From: Lewinellaceae bacterium
GTDB taxonomy: Bacteria; Bacteroidota; Bacteroidia; Chitinophagales; Saprospiraceae
Reading direction: 5' to 3'
Length of the DNA stretch: 64,000 bases
Assembly: GCA_020636025.1 (NCBI GenBank)
Contig: JACJYQ010000005.1
Location: 1 to 64,000 of the forward strand
A model generated the notes under the pieces. The model was not told the origin of the DNA. It searched no databases and saw only the letters and a program-made list of their open reading frames with translations. Below are positions 53,301 to 61,389 of the stretch, piece after piece; position 1 is the first letter of the stretch; every line of letters begins with the position of its first letter. A program made the position numbers and the translations under genes.

Positions 53301-56300
53301 CTTTGGTAAGGGAGTGGATGGCTATGGACGCTTGTGGAAATACTACACTGGCCTCCCAAACAATTGTCGTTGAAGATAATACCGCTCCAGTGTTTACCTA
53401 TGTACCACCGGCAGTGACTGCAAGCTGCGAATCCATTCCTGCAGTCGGCAACCCTACTGCGGCGGACAACTGCTCTGGAAGTCCTATCATAACATACCTG
53501 GGAGAAACCATACCAAATGCCGGAGGCGCCTGCCCAGGCAATTTCACCATTATTCGTTCCTGGGAGGCCAGAGATGAATGTGGAAATGCCAGCATAGCCA
53601 CACAGGAACTCACTGTAAAAGACATTTCTGAACCGGTTGTACTAACCGTGCCTGCAGATGAAACCGTTAGTTGCTCCGCAATTCCTGCAGTTGGAACACC
53701 AACGGCAACAGATAACTGTGATGCAGACCTTACCATCACATTTAATGGAGAAACACGCAGTGGCGGCTCCTGCGCCAATAGTTATACACTCCAACGGAAA
53801 TGGACCATTGCTGATGACTGTGGTAATACCGCTACAGCCATTCAGACGCTAACAGTAATAGATACAACGGCGCCATTTTTCACCATGGTACCTGATGATA
53901 TTACGGTAAGCTGCGAGGACATTCCTACAGTGGGCGATCCTGAAGCGCTTGATAATTGTGCGTCTGCGGTTAGCATCTCTTACACAGGTGACCTCCGTAT
54001 TGACGGTGCTTGTCCCGACACCTATAAACTACTGCGCAGTTGGTCAGCTCAGGATAGCTGTGGGAATATTGCTACCACCATCCAAACCATTACAGTAAGA
54101 GATCAGACACCACCGGTATTTATATCTGTACCGGCTGATGAAACCGTGAGCTGTGATGCCGTTCCGGCGCCAGCAGCTCCCACGGCCACAGATAACTGTG
54201 CCGCCAATGTGAGCATTGTTTACAATGGCGAAACAAGAACTGATGGCAATTGCCCTAATTCGTACACATTATCCCGCAGCTGGACCGCCAGCGATAATTG
54301 TGGTAATACCAGCATCGTTACGCAAATTCTCACTGTTCAGGATGTAACGCCACCTTCATTCACTTTTATTCCACCCGGAATAACGGTAGAATGTGATGCA
54401 ATACCATCAGACGGGCTTCCAATAGCCAATGATAATTGTTCGAGCGATGTAAACATCGCCTACATGGGTGAGGTGAGAACTGATGGTAGTTGTCCTGGCA
54501 ACTACACTCTTTTGCGCACCTGGGAAGCCAGTGATGAATGTGGCAACATTTCTACGGCCACACAAATGCTGGTTGTTCAGGATCTAACAGCGCCTACAGT
54601 ACTGTCTGTTCCGCAGGACGAAACCGTTAGCTGCTCTGACATTCCAGCAGTTGGCGCCCCTGTTGCAACGGACAATTGCGATCCAAATCCGAATATTGTA
54701 TATGATGGCGCTACCAGAGCAAATGGCACTTGCCCTAACAGCTATACATTGACAAGGCACTGGACCATTTCCGATAATTGTGGAAATACCAGCACAGCCA
54801 TCCAAACACTTACTGTGGAAGATGTCACACCGCCTGTATTTACAGCCATGCCTTCCGATGTTACAGTTAGTTGCGAATCGGTTCCAGCCGTTGGCACACC
54901 AAGTGCCACAGACAATTGTTCTGCCAATGTGACCATTTCTTACGATGGAGCCGTTAGAACAGATGGCGCTTGCCCTGACTCCTATCTTCTGGAGCGCAAA
55001 TGGATTGCTGTTGATAGCTGTGGTAATGCTTCTTTTGCTTCCCAGTTTATTACCGTGCAGGATCTGACGCCACCTAACTTCATGAGCCTGCCTCCTGATG
55101 TAACCGTGAGCTGTGACGATATCCCACCAGTTTTCACTCCAACAGCTGTGGATAATTGTGACGCCTTTGTTACCATCAGTTACAGCGGTCAGACCCGCAT
55201 TGACGGCAACTGTACTTACAGCTACATTTTGAAAAGAGATTGGGTTGCGACAGACAATTGTGGCAATGCAACTACCGCCCAGCAAACAATTACTGTTCAG
55301 GATATTAAGCCTCCTGTTTTCACATTTGTACCTGCAGGCACAACGGTCAATTGCGAGTCAATCCCGGGCGTTGATATGCCTACCGCTACGGATAATTGCG
55401 ATCCGGATGTGACCATTACCTACAAAGGTGAAACACGTACAGACGGAACATGCCCAAGTAATTATTCATTGCTCCGCACCTGGTCGGGGGTAGATGATTG
55501 TGGAAATGAAACCACTGTTACCCAGCTCATTCAGGTTCAGGACATTACGGCTCCAAGCTTCAGCTTTGTCCCCGCAGATACAACCGTGAATTGTGATGGA
55601 TTACCTGCTCCGGGCTTGCCAATGGCAACTGATAATTGTGATGCATCACCCAACATCATTTTTGCGGGCGAAACCATCATGAGCAGCACCAGCCCGGACA
55701 GTTACACGTTGGAAAGAAAATGGATTGCTTCTGATGCCTGTGGTAATGCAACCGTGGCCACGCAAATGCTGACCGTACAGGATACAGTAGCTCCGGCGAT
55801 CATCTGTCCTGCTGACATCGTGTTGGATGCTGATGGCTCGAACTGCTCAGCCATTGTCACCTTTAATGCACCGGTTACCTCTGATAACTGTAGTACTATT
55901 TTGGACGTTTCATCGAGCGCTACTTCAGGCCAAGCATTCCCGATAGGAAAGACTACAGTGACCATGACGGTGAAAGACCCTAGCAATAATGAAGCTTCCT
56001 GTACTTTCACAGTAACTGCCAGAGACACAACAGCACCAGTGCTGCACAACTGTCCGGCAGACCTGACATTCACCACGGATCCAAGCAGTTGTGACACCAT
56101 GGTCACCTGGCCCGATCCGTCTGTGACTGATCCTTGCGACAGTTATGCCATCATACCGACTTCCAATATTGCCAGTGGCACCATAATGCCAACCGGGATT
56201 GAAACTGTTGTGTATACAGCAACAGATACCACTGGAAACAACTCGCAGTGCAGCTTCCAGCTGACTGTAAATGAACTGGTTCCTCCGGTAATTGTAAATT

Positions 56301-56737
56301 GTCCTCAGGATATTGTGTTGCATACCGATACCTGTAGCGCAACAGCGAACTGGATTGATCCTCAGGCAACAGATAATTGTGCTCCACCTGTGTTAACGGT
56401 GAATATTCCTTCCGGATCTGTTTTCCCGGAAACCACTACAATGGTTGAATATACAGCCACGGACGTGTGGGGGAACACTGCAACCTGTAGCTTCAATGTG
56501 ACGGTGATTGACGATGTGGCACCAACCTTTGGTGGTTGCCCAAGTGATTTCACCGTTGATGCCGGTGTTTGTGAAATTCCGGTAAGCTGGACGCAACCTG
56601 TGGCAACGGATAACTGTACTGCTGACCCAATCGTATTTTCGGTTCCAGCCATCAACGACACATTCCGTCTGGCTTTACCACTGTCCATGTTTATGTTCAG
56701 GATCCAAGTGGAAATCAGGACACCTGTACGTTTGTAG
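50387..56737 (+). CDS. giant HYR-type adhesin, N-terminal part (frameshifted)
   Basis: 2,116 residues, ending in a stop created by a frameshift. A signal peptide is preceded by a short basic N-terminus (hydrophobic core LLFIAVFCLSFFQ). Then come an N-terminal domain, one SprB-like repeat (~285-340, IWSNDATTEDLNNLTAGTYTVTVT), a HYR-like unit, and sixteen near-identical-length 80-residue repeats (~528-1,810) of the type TVSCD.IPAVG.P.A.DNCD...I.Y.GETRTDG.C, SYTL.R.W.A.D.CGN. HYR domains follow. The last ~25 residues (RLALPLSMFMFRIQVE...) are out of frame; see the frameshift entry. Together with the downstream piece it makes a ~2,567-residue T9SS cargo. Confidence 0.9.
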   Translation: MFPFEKHFETTKRSIFLTPLLFIAVFCLSFFQANTTAAQTCEFNSKILSSDFPFENCPVGVDTIIIRDTFEINTNYEPFPGNGGLPFEGILRVEDGGVLYWSSPATLKLGINARILLYDSGHIYPGSPTDIGCNPFMKIFFDTEELANCSGGSLHNFSDVNQAGCFDGTGICCDATITVLEHSGYSNDNALCSPGDSVTLSVYGSGNLDYDFSWYPVIGPENGPYTVAQYQTTTYSVSITAIFDPYGPADPYLLTCGSSSKVTNNTTINLIANTTPVPCASSATGTVNLTVSGGTAPYKYIWSNDATTEDLNNLTAGTYTVTVTDSKGCTQIKTATVATVDNTPPTLACPANGSGVADPGLCTTTISSIDATFSDNCPSALLLYNISGATSASGTGQLSNSMAFESGTSNVTYTVDDGSNQVSCSFSVQVQDNQFPTATNPPTITGIQCYSGLPAVDTEVVTDEADNCGTPTVTFQSQSVIGGMGCPGNPMIVSRKYRVTDPSGNGITVTQFLHIADDTNPVFTNVPSNITVNCESIPGVGTAKAVDNCTEITQVTYLGETRTNGACSDSYTLTRSWKAQDDCGNSVTTAQVITVIDNIPPVFSSTPSDVTVSCESIPAVGTPAASDNCDGAVSITFLGENIVSGTCQDSYTLYRSWKAEDNCGNTNTTEQVITVRDTQKPTFTSVPANAVVSCDAIPPVGTPAASDNCDADVTITYLGETSAAGSCSSNYNLTRSWQAEDNCGNTNIATQTITVQDVTKPVFSSVPANVTVSCDAIPAAGNASATDNCDPNVSVIYNGETRTNGGCAYSYTITRTWTATDICGNSQTATQLISVEDNTAPVFTSTPADVTVSCDAIPNIDSPEATDNCASNVNITYGGEIREDGGCQYTYRLRRSWTAMDECGNASTTEQVIDVQDTTAPVFDVVPANITVSCDAIPAIGTALASDNCDPSVNVGFQGEHRFDGGCAQSYSLVREWMAMDACGNTTLASQTIVVEDNTAPVFTYVPPAVTASCESIPAVGNPTAADNCSGSPIITYLGETIPNAGGACPGNFTIIRSWEARDECGNASIATQELTVKDISEPVVLTVPADETVSCSAIPAVGTPTATDNCDADLTITFNGETRSGGSCANSYTLQRKWTIADDCGNTATAIQTLTVIDTTAPFFTMVPDDITVSCEDIPTVGDPEALDNCASAVSISYTGDLRIDGACPDTYKLLRSWSAQDSCGNIATTIQTITVRDQTPPVFISVPADETVSCDAVPAPAAPTATDNCAANVSIVYNGETRTDGNCPNSYTLSRSWTASDNCGNTSIVTQILTVQDVTPPSFTFIPPGITVECDAIPSDGLPIANDNCSSDVNIAYMGEVRTDGSCPGNYTLLRTWEASDECGNISTATQMLVVQDLTAPTVLSVPQDETVSCSDIPAVGAPVATDNCDPNPNIVYDGATRANGTCPNSYTLTRHWTISDNCGNTSTAIQTLTVEDVTPPVFTAMPSDVTVSCESVPAVGTPSATDNCSANVTISYDGAVRTDGACPDSYLLERKWIAVDSCGNASFASQFITVQDLTPPNFMSLPPDVTVSCDDIPPVFTPTAVDNCDAFVTISYSGQTRIDGNCTYSYILKRDWVATDNCGNATTAQQTITVQDIKPPVFTFVPAGTTVNCESIPGVDMPTATDNCDPDVTITYKGETRTDGTCPSNYSLLRTWSGVDDCGNETTVTQLIQVQDITAPSFSFVPADTTVNCDGLPAPGLPMATDNCDASPNIIFAGETIMSSTSPDSYTLERKWIASDACGNATVATQMLTVQDTVAPAIICPADIVLDADGSNCSAIVTFNAPVTSDNCSTILDVSSSATSGQAFPIGKTTVTMTVKDPSNNEASCTFTVTARDTTAPVLHNCPADLTFTTDPSSCDTMVTWPDPSVTDPCDSYAIIPTSNIASGTIMPTGIETVVYTATDTTGNNSQCSFQLTVNELVPPVIVNCPQDIVLHTDTCSATANWIDPQATDNCAPPVLTVNIPSGSVFPETTTMVEYTATDVWGNTATCSFNVTVIDDVAPTFGGCPSDFTVDAGVCEIPVSWTQPVATDNCTADPIVFSVPAINDTFRLALPLSMFMFRIQVEIRTPVRL
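51971..55816 (+). repeat. sixteen tandem 240-bp coding repeats
   Basis: A homologous codon in each unit lies at 51971, 52211, 52451, 52691, 52931, 53171, 53411, 53657, 53897, 54137, 54377, 54617, 54857, 55097, 55337 and 55577. All spacings are 240 bp except one of 246 bp (the unit starting 53411, which has two extra residues). The DNA has diverged, but the 80-residue length is kept strictly. Confidence 0.95.
56661..56670 (+). other. single-base frameshift in the HYR adhesin gene
   Basis: At CATTCCGTCT the reading frame changes. Adding one C (CC to CCC at 56665-56666) restores DTFPSGFTTVHVYVQDPSGN and TCTFVVEV, the usual end of a HYR domain, and joins the two open frames into one of 2,568 codons (7,703 + 1 = 3 x 2,568). 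No slippery heptamer is visible. Confidence 0.85.
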
Positions 56738-58089
56738 TGGAAGTAATAGGCCCAGCGATAGGCCTGGCCACGCTGCCGGCAGATCAGTCATTTGTTGGCT
56801 GTGAGGCTGTTGCTACCTGGAATCCGCCAACACCAACCGGTATTTGCGGCCCATTCACCCTGACATCCAATTACGAGCCAGGTGATACATTTGATATTGG
56901 CGTTACAGAGGTCATATACACCCTGGAAGACACCCTGAATCATACAGTAACAACAAGCTTTACCATTACAGTTACAGAGCTGGTTCCACCACAATTTGAC
57001 TGTCCCGTATCACCTATTAAGGTAAATACCAGTGGCGCCGTGCTTCAGGATATATCTGCATTCCTGATGGCGACAGATACTACCAGTACTTGTGATGGCG
57101 TGGATTTACAATTCCTGTACCCAATTGCTACGGACAACTGTTCCGACCCGATTGTGACGCAAATGGATGGTCCGCTGAGTGCTGAAGTATTCAATCTGGG
57201 CACACACAATTTGGTGTTCCAGGCTCAGGATGATGCAGGAAACACAACCCTGTGTTCCGTTGAGGTTCAGGTATTGCCGTTGTTACCCGTAAATCCACAG
57301 GTTAGCGATGTGATTGCCTGCGACGGCGATGAGGTTACCATTTCGGCCAATGTAATTTCCGGTGCTACCTACACCTGGGATGGTCCGGATGCACCATACC
57401 CGGATAACAACAACCTGTTGATTCCATCCTTGAACGAGGACCTGACCGGAATCTACACCGTTTATGCAACCATTAATGGCTGTAAGACTCCTCTTGACTC
57501 TGCTTTGGTTCGCATTGGCCATTTGCCTGTAACCGCCGACGACCTTGACTATGAGGTAGGAACCAACGAGACTCTGGCAAATTTCAATGTATTGCTCAAC
57601 GACACCTACGAACTGGACGATTACACAGTAACCCTGTCCAGTCCGCTTGATGGATTAATAGACCACGGCAATGGTATTTTCTCCTTTAACGCAGGACCGA
57701 AGAATACGACCTACTCTTTCTTCTACACCCTGTGTTCCAAGACTTGTCCGGACCTGTGTGATATTGGTACAGTTTCCATCACCGCCAGAGAACGTATTTG
57801 TGCCTTTATTCCGAACATCATCACGCCAAACGGTGATGGCGTAAATGACTTCCTCATTATTCCATGTCTCGACATGGAGCCTTATCCTGACAACCAACTC
57901 ATTATTTTCAACCAGTGGGGTCAAAAGGTATATGAGGCGGCACCTTACAGCAATGAGCCTGATAAGGCGTGGCGCGGAACTTTGAACGGAATTTCCGGAA
58001 AAGATCTGCCTGATGCGCCTTATTATTACATATTCAAGGCCACGCCAGAAGACAGCGGATTGAAAGGATTTGTAGAGATATTCAGGTAA
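56737..58089 (+). CDS. giant HYR-type adhesin, C-terminal part with T9SS type B sorting domain
   Basis: 450 residues in a frame that starts formally with GTG at 56737, but whose natural start is upstream, joined across the frameshift. Contains the end of a HYR domain, another HYR-like domain (~1-110, FTITVTELVPPQFDCP), Ig-like modules (~110-355), and a 'gliding motility-associated' C-terminal domain (~355-450: FIPNIITPNGDGVNDFLII, LIIFNQWGQKVYEAAPY, WRGTLNG). No signal peptide of its own, so it is not a separate gene. The type B sorting signal shows that the whole adhesin is exported by the T9SS. Confidence 0.85.
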   Translation: MEVIGPAIGLATLPADQSFVGCEAVATWNPPTPTGICGPFTLTSNYEPGDTFDIGVTEVIYTLEDTLNHTVTTSFTITVTELVPPQFDCPVSPIKVNTSGAVLQDISAFLMATDTTSTCDGVDLQFLYPIATDNCSDPIVTQMDGPLSAEVFNLGTHNLVFQAQDDAGNTTLCSVEVQVLPLLPVNPQVSDVIACDGDEVTISANVISGATYTWDGPDAPYPDNNNLLIPSLNEDLTGIYTVYATINGCKTPLDSALVRIGHLPVTADDLDYEVGTNETLANFNVLLNDTYELDDYTVTLSSPLDGLIDHGNGIFSFNAGPKNTTYSFFYTLCSKTCPDLCDIGTVSITARERICAFIPNIITPNGDGVNDFLIIPCLDMEPYPDNQLIIFNQWGQKVYEAAPYSNEPDKAWRGTLNGISGKDLPDAPYYYIFKATPEDSGLKGFVEIFR

Positions 58090-58114
58090 TTTACCTGTAC
58101 AATAAATAATTCAC

Positions 58115-58176
58115 AGAGGGGTTAAAGTACCTGTTTCCGAAATTTGGAAGCGGTATCTTTAACCCCTCTCATTTTT
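58115..58176 (+). terminator. terminator after the HYR adhesin
   Basis: AGAGGGGTTAAAGTACC (58115-58131) pairs with GGTATCTTTAACCCCTCT (58152-58169) through 17 bp with one bulged T, followed by a T run (58172-58176). It starts 26 nt after the adhesin stop. Confidence 0.8.
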
Positions 58177-58184
58177 ACCTAACT

Positions 58185-58826
58185 ATGCTAGTTCGCTATT
58201 CTAAAATCGGCTATTGGTTACTGTTAATGGTTTATAGCCAACAGGTCGTGACTGCCCAATCTGCTAAGTTTACAAAACAATTTCAACTTATTGACTTACC
58301 AGACACAATGCATATTGAAATAGATCAGTATGCAACCCGTACAGATACGATCCCATCAGAGGAGTTTTTCAAACAAATTCCTCAGCGCTTGCTACATGAC
58401 ATCGATCATATTGCAGATCCAGAAACGGCAGTGGTTTTGGGAAAAGAGTATTTCAAACTCGATGATAGCACGTTTGTATATTGGGTAGAGATCCACCAGT
58501 CCTGGTTCCAAAACCATTCTCTTTTCATATACAACAGCGAACAAAACAAATTCACCGATCGAATAACAGTGGCAGAATTATACGGCGGCGATGGCGGACA
58601 AAGTCTCTTTGGTTCCTGGATATTCGATTTTGACGGCGATAAAAAGCCTGACATTGTTCGGCAGCATGTCGAATACTATGTAATTCCCAAAGAAGACGAT
58701 GTTGAAACAGTACAGGAAAAATCGGCAGAATTGCTTTTGTGGCGTAACGGACATTTTGAACTTCAGGCGAATTCAAACGAACAGGACCTAATTAAGCGCT
58801 TTCCTGTAAAGAGCTTTTGGGATTAA
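58185..58826 (+). CDS. small secreted protein of unknown function
   Basis: A 213-residue exported protein (signal peptide about 1-25, QVVTAQS). No family is recognised. A Ca-binding-like stretch, FDFDGDKKPDIVRQH (about 161-175), is of the FG-GAP/VCBS type and follows a GGDGGQSLFGSWI segment. This is a single copy, not a propeller. It is followed after 64 bp by the P-type ATPase gene in the same direction. Confidence 0.6.
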   Translation: MLVRYSKIGYWLLLMVYSQQVVTAQSAKFTKQFQLIDLPDTMHIEIDQYATRTDTIPSEEFFKQIPQRLLHDIDHIADPETAVVLGKEYFKLDDSTFVYWVEIHQSWFQNHSLFIYNSEQNKFTDRITVAELYGGDGGQSLFGSWIFDFDGDKKPDIVRQHVEYYVIPKEDDVETVQEKSAELLLWRNGHFELQANSNEQDLIKRFPVKSFWD

Positions 58827-58890
58827 TGCCTACGAAAGTATCTTACCAGATAATCAATATTTAAAACAGAAAGCCAAGCTCCTCCCGTTA

Positions 58891-61389
58891 ATGCCTACAA
58901 ATATCTTACAAACAGAAGGATTAAGTGAAGAGCAAGTGATTGCTTCAAGAGCCTTGCATGGTTCAAATACGCTGGAATTTAAAAAACCCAACTGGTTTTT
59001 AACAGCCCTCTTAGACCTTGCAAAGGAACCAATGGTACTGTTGCTGCTGGCTGCTTCCCTGATCTATTTTGTGAGTGGCGAAGCCGGAGACGGCATTTTT
59101 CTTGCTGGAGCCATTTTGTTGGTGGCCACCATTTCCCTGTATCAGGATTCCCGAAGTAAAAACGCGCTGGAAAATTTAAACAAACTGAGTCAGCCGAAAT
59201 GTAAAGTCGTTCGATCCGGTGCCGTTCAGGAAATAAACATCGAAGAGGTGGTGGTGGGTGATACGATGATCGTTGAAGAGGGCGGTTCAATTCCTGCTGA
59301 CGGAAGGATTATTCATTCCAATGATTTTTCAGTCAATGAATCCATGCTCACCGGAGAATCGCTTCCGGTCTTTAAAAATCAGGATAGGACAGACAATCAA
59401 ATTTTTCGCGGCACAACGGTTACCAGCGGTCTGGCCGCAGCCGAAGTGATGGCCATTGGCCATGAAACCAGTCTTGGCAAGATTGGGAAGAGTTTGGAAG
59501 ATATCCAAGAAGAGCCTACCCCACTGGAAATCCAGATAGGAAGTTTCGTGCGGTATATGGTGCTGGCTGGCGCTGCCATATTTTTCATTGTATGGGGAAT
59601 AAATTATGTAAATTCAGGAAACGTTCTGGATAGTCTGCTAAAGGCGTTGACCCTGGCCATGAGCATCTTGCCGGAAGAAATTCCGGTGGCCTTTACCACC
59701 TTTATGGCCCTCGGTTCCTGGAAGCTGATGAAAATGGGCATTGTGGTGAAACAAATGAAAACCGTTGAAACGCTTGGCAGCGCAACCTTGATTTGTACAG
59801 ATAAAACAGGAACCCTTACAGAGAACAAAATGTCCCTTGCCAAAACATTTGTTTTCAAAAAACCGGAAACGGAGGAGGAGATTAAACAGCGAGAAAACCA
59901 GCTGATCAGGATTGCCATGTTCGCCAGTGAACCCATTCCATTTGACCCGATGGAAAAAGCCATTCATACAGCATATAGGGATTCTGGAGAAAAGGATGAG
60001 CGTCAGGAGTATAAAATGACTTACGAATATCCATTGGAAGGTAAGCCTCCCATGATGACACATATTTTTGAAAATGAATCAGGGGGAAGAGTCATTGCAA
60101 CCAAAGGAGCTCCAGAGGCCCTGGTTGCAGTTTCTCAACTTACCGAGGAAGAAAAAAACGACATTCATAGCGAGTTGCAAGTCCTGGCAAAGGACGGGTA
60201 TCGGGTATTGGCCGTCGGGGAAGCCGAGTTTTCTGGAATTGATTTCCCAGCCGAACAAACTGAGTTTCAGTTTACCTTCCTGGGCATGCTGGCTTTTTAC
60301 GACCCGCCAAAAGCAAACATATCTGAAGTATTGCAGGCCTTTGATGAAGCGGGTATAGAGGTAAAGATCATTACAGGAGACAATGAAGTCACCACAAAAG
60401 CCATTGCCAAACAGGTTGGGTTCAGAGGCGCCGAGAAAAGTATTTCCGGAGATGCCATTATGCATTTGACTGATGAAGAGCTAAAACCGATTGTTGCTGA
60501 AACCGGCATTTTCACCCGAATGTTTCCGGAAGCCAAGCTTAGGATCATCAATGCGCTGAAAGCCAATAAAGAAATAGTGGCCATGACCGGTGACGGGATC
60601 AATGACGGTCCCGCATTGAAGTCGGCACATATTGGAATTGCCATGGGGGAAAAGGGCACCGAAATTGCCAAACAGGCCGCCTCCCTGATTCTGCTGGAAG
60701 ACGACCTGTCGAAAATGGTGGATGCAGTCGCTATGGGAAGAAAGATTTACAGCAACCTGAAAAAGGCGATCCAGTACATCATTTCCATTCACCTGCCCAT
60801 TATTCTGGTGATATTTCTGCCATTGGCCCTGGGCTGGATTTATCCGAATATTTTTTCCCCCATACACATCATTTTCATGGAGCTGATCATGGGACCTACC
60901 TGTTCCATCATTTATGAAAACGAACCCATGGAAAAAGATACCATGTTGCAGAAACCCCGGGCTTTTACCACGACCTTTTTCAATTGGAAAGAACTCAGTA
61001 CCAGTATTGTTCAGGGATTGGTAATAACGGCTGGAGCCCTATTTGTGTACCAGTATTCGGTCAATCACGGTGGTTCAGAAGCCATCACACGCACTATGGT
61101 ATTCGTTGCAATGATCACAGCGAATATCATGCTTACGCTGGTTAACCGCTCGTTTCACTATTCCATTTTTACCACATTGCGCTACAAAAACCATTTGGTA
61201 CCGCTCATTATTCTGATCACCATATCCCTCACGGCCTTAATGGTTTATTTCCAACCCATGACCCGCTTTTTTGAGTTTGCTTCCTTAAGCACCCGACAAA
61301 TTGGAGTAAGCATGTTGGTTGGAGCCATCTCGGTTATATGGTTCGAACTGGTTAAATGGTATGAAAGGAAAGCTGTTTCAAGATTTTAG
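58891..61389 (+). CDS. cation-transporting P-type ATPase (P2-type)
   Basis: An 832-residue ion pump with all core motifs in order: LTGES (153-157), ILPEEIP in M4 (259-265), the phosphorylated Asp304 in CTDKTGTLT, KGAPEA (405-410), ITGDN (494-498) and the hinge TGDGINDGPAL (566-576). About ten membrane segments. The length and motifs fit a calcium-like or other divalent/monovalent cation pump of the P2 type. In M6 the sequence is MELIMGPTCSIIYENEP, where many homologues have Asp in place of the Gly of MGP, so the transported ion is uncertain. Its TAG overlaps the stop codon of the convergent fucosidase-like gene by four bases. Confidence 0.92.
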   Translation: MPTNILQTEGLSEEQVIASRALHGSNTLEFKKPNWFLTALLDLAKEPMVLLLLAASLIYFVSGEAGDGIFLAGAILLVATISLYQDSRSKNALENLNKLSQPKCKVVRSGAVQEINIEEVVVGDTMIVEEGGSIPADGRIIHSNDFSVNESMLTGESLPVFKNQDRTDNQIFRGTTVTSGLAAAEVMAIGHETSLGKIGKSLEDIQEEPTPLEIQIGSFVRYMVLAGAAIFFIVWGINYVNSGNVLDSLLKALTLAMSILPEEIPVAFTTFMALGSWKLMKMGIVVKQMKTVETLGSATLICTDKTGTLTENKMSLAKTFVFKKPETEEEIKQRENQLIRIAMFASEPIPFDPMEKAIHTAYRDSGEKDERQEYKMTYEYPLEGKPPMMTHIFENESGGRVIATKGAPEALVAVSQLTEEEKNDIHSELQVLAKDGYRVLAVGEAEFSGIDFPAEQTEFQFTFLGMLAFYDPPKANISEVLQAFDEAGIEVKIITGDNEVTTKAIAKQVGFRGAEKSISGDAIMHLTDEELKPIVAETGIFTRMFPEAKLRIINALKANKEIVAMTGDGINDGPALKSAHIGIAMGEKGTEIAKQAASLILLEDDLSKMVDAVAMGRKIYSNLKKAIQYIISIHLPIILVIFLPLALGWIYPNIFSPIHIIFMELIMGPTCSIIYENEPMEKDTMLQKPRAFTTTFFNWKELSTSIVQGLVITAGALFVYQYSVNHGGSEAITRTMVFVAMITANIMLTLVNRSFHYSIFTTLRYKNHLVPLIILITISLTALMVYFQPMTRFFEFASLSTRQIGVSMLVGAISVIWFELVKWYERKAVSRF

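Noticed and set aside
52096..55176. Several minus-strand ORFs inside the adhesin with similar sequences
   Set aside because: They are antisense shadows of the 240-bp coding repeats, so their similarity to each other follows from the repeat.
56661..56737. Programmed ribosomal frameshift
   Set aside because: No X XXY YYZ slippery heptamer lies at the break, and one base added to the CC run restores the frame exactly.
58891..61389. Unusual Gly in M6 of the P-type ATPase as evidence of inactivity
   Set aside because: All catalytic motifs are intact and similar Gly-Pro variants may be normal in this branch, so inactivity is not supported.
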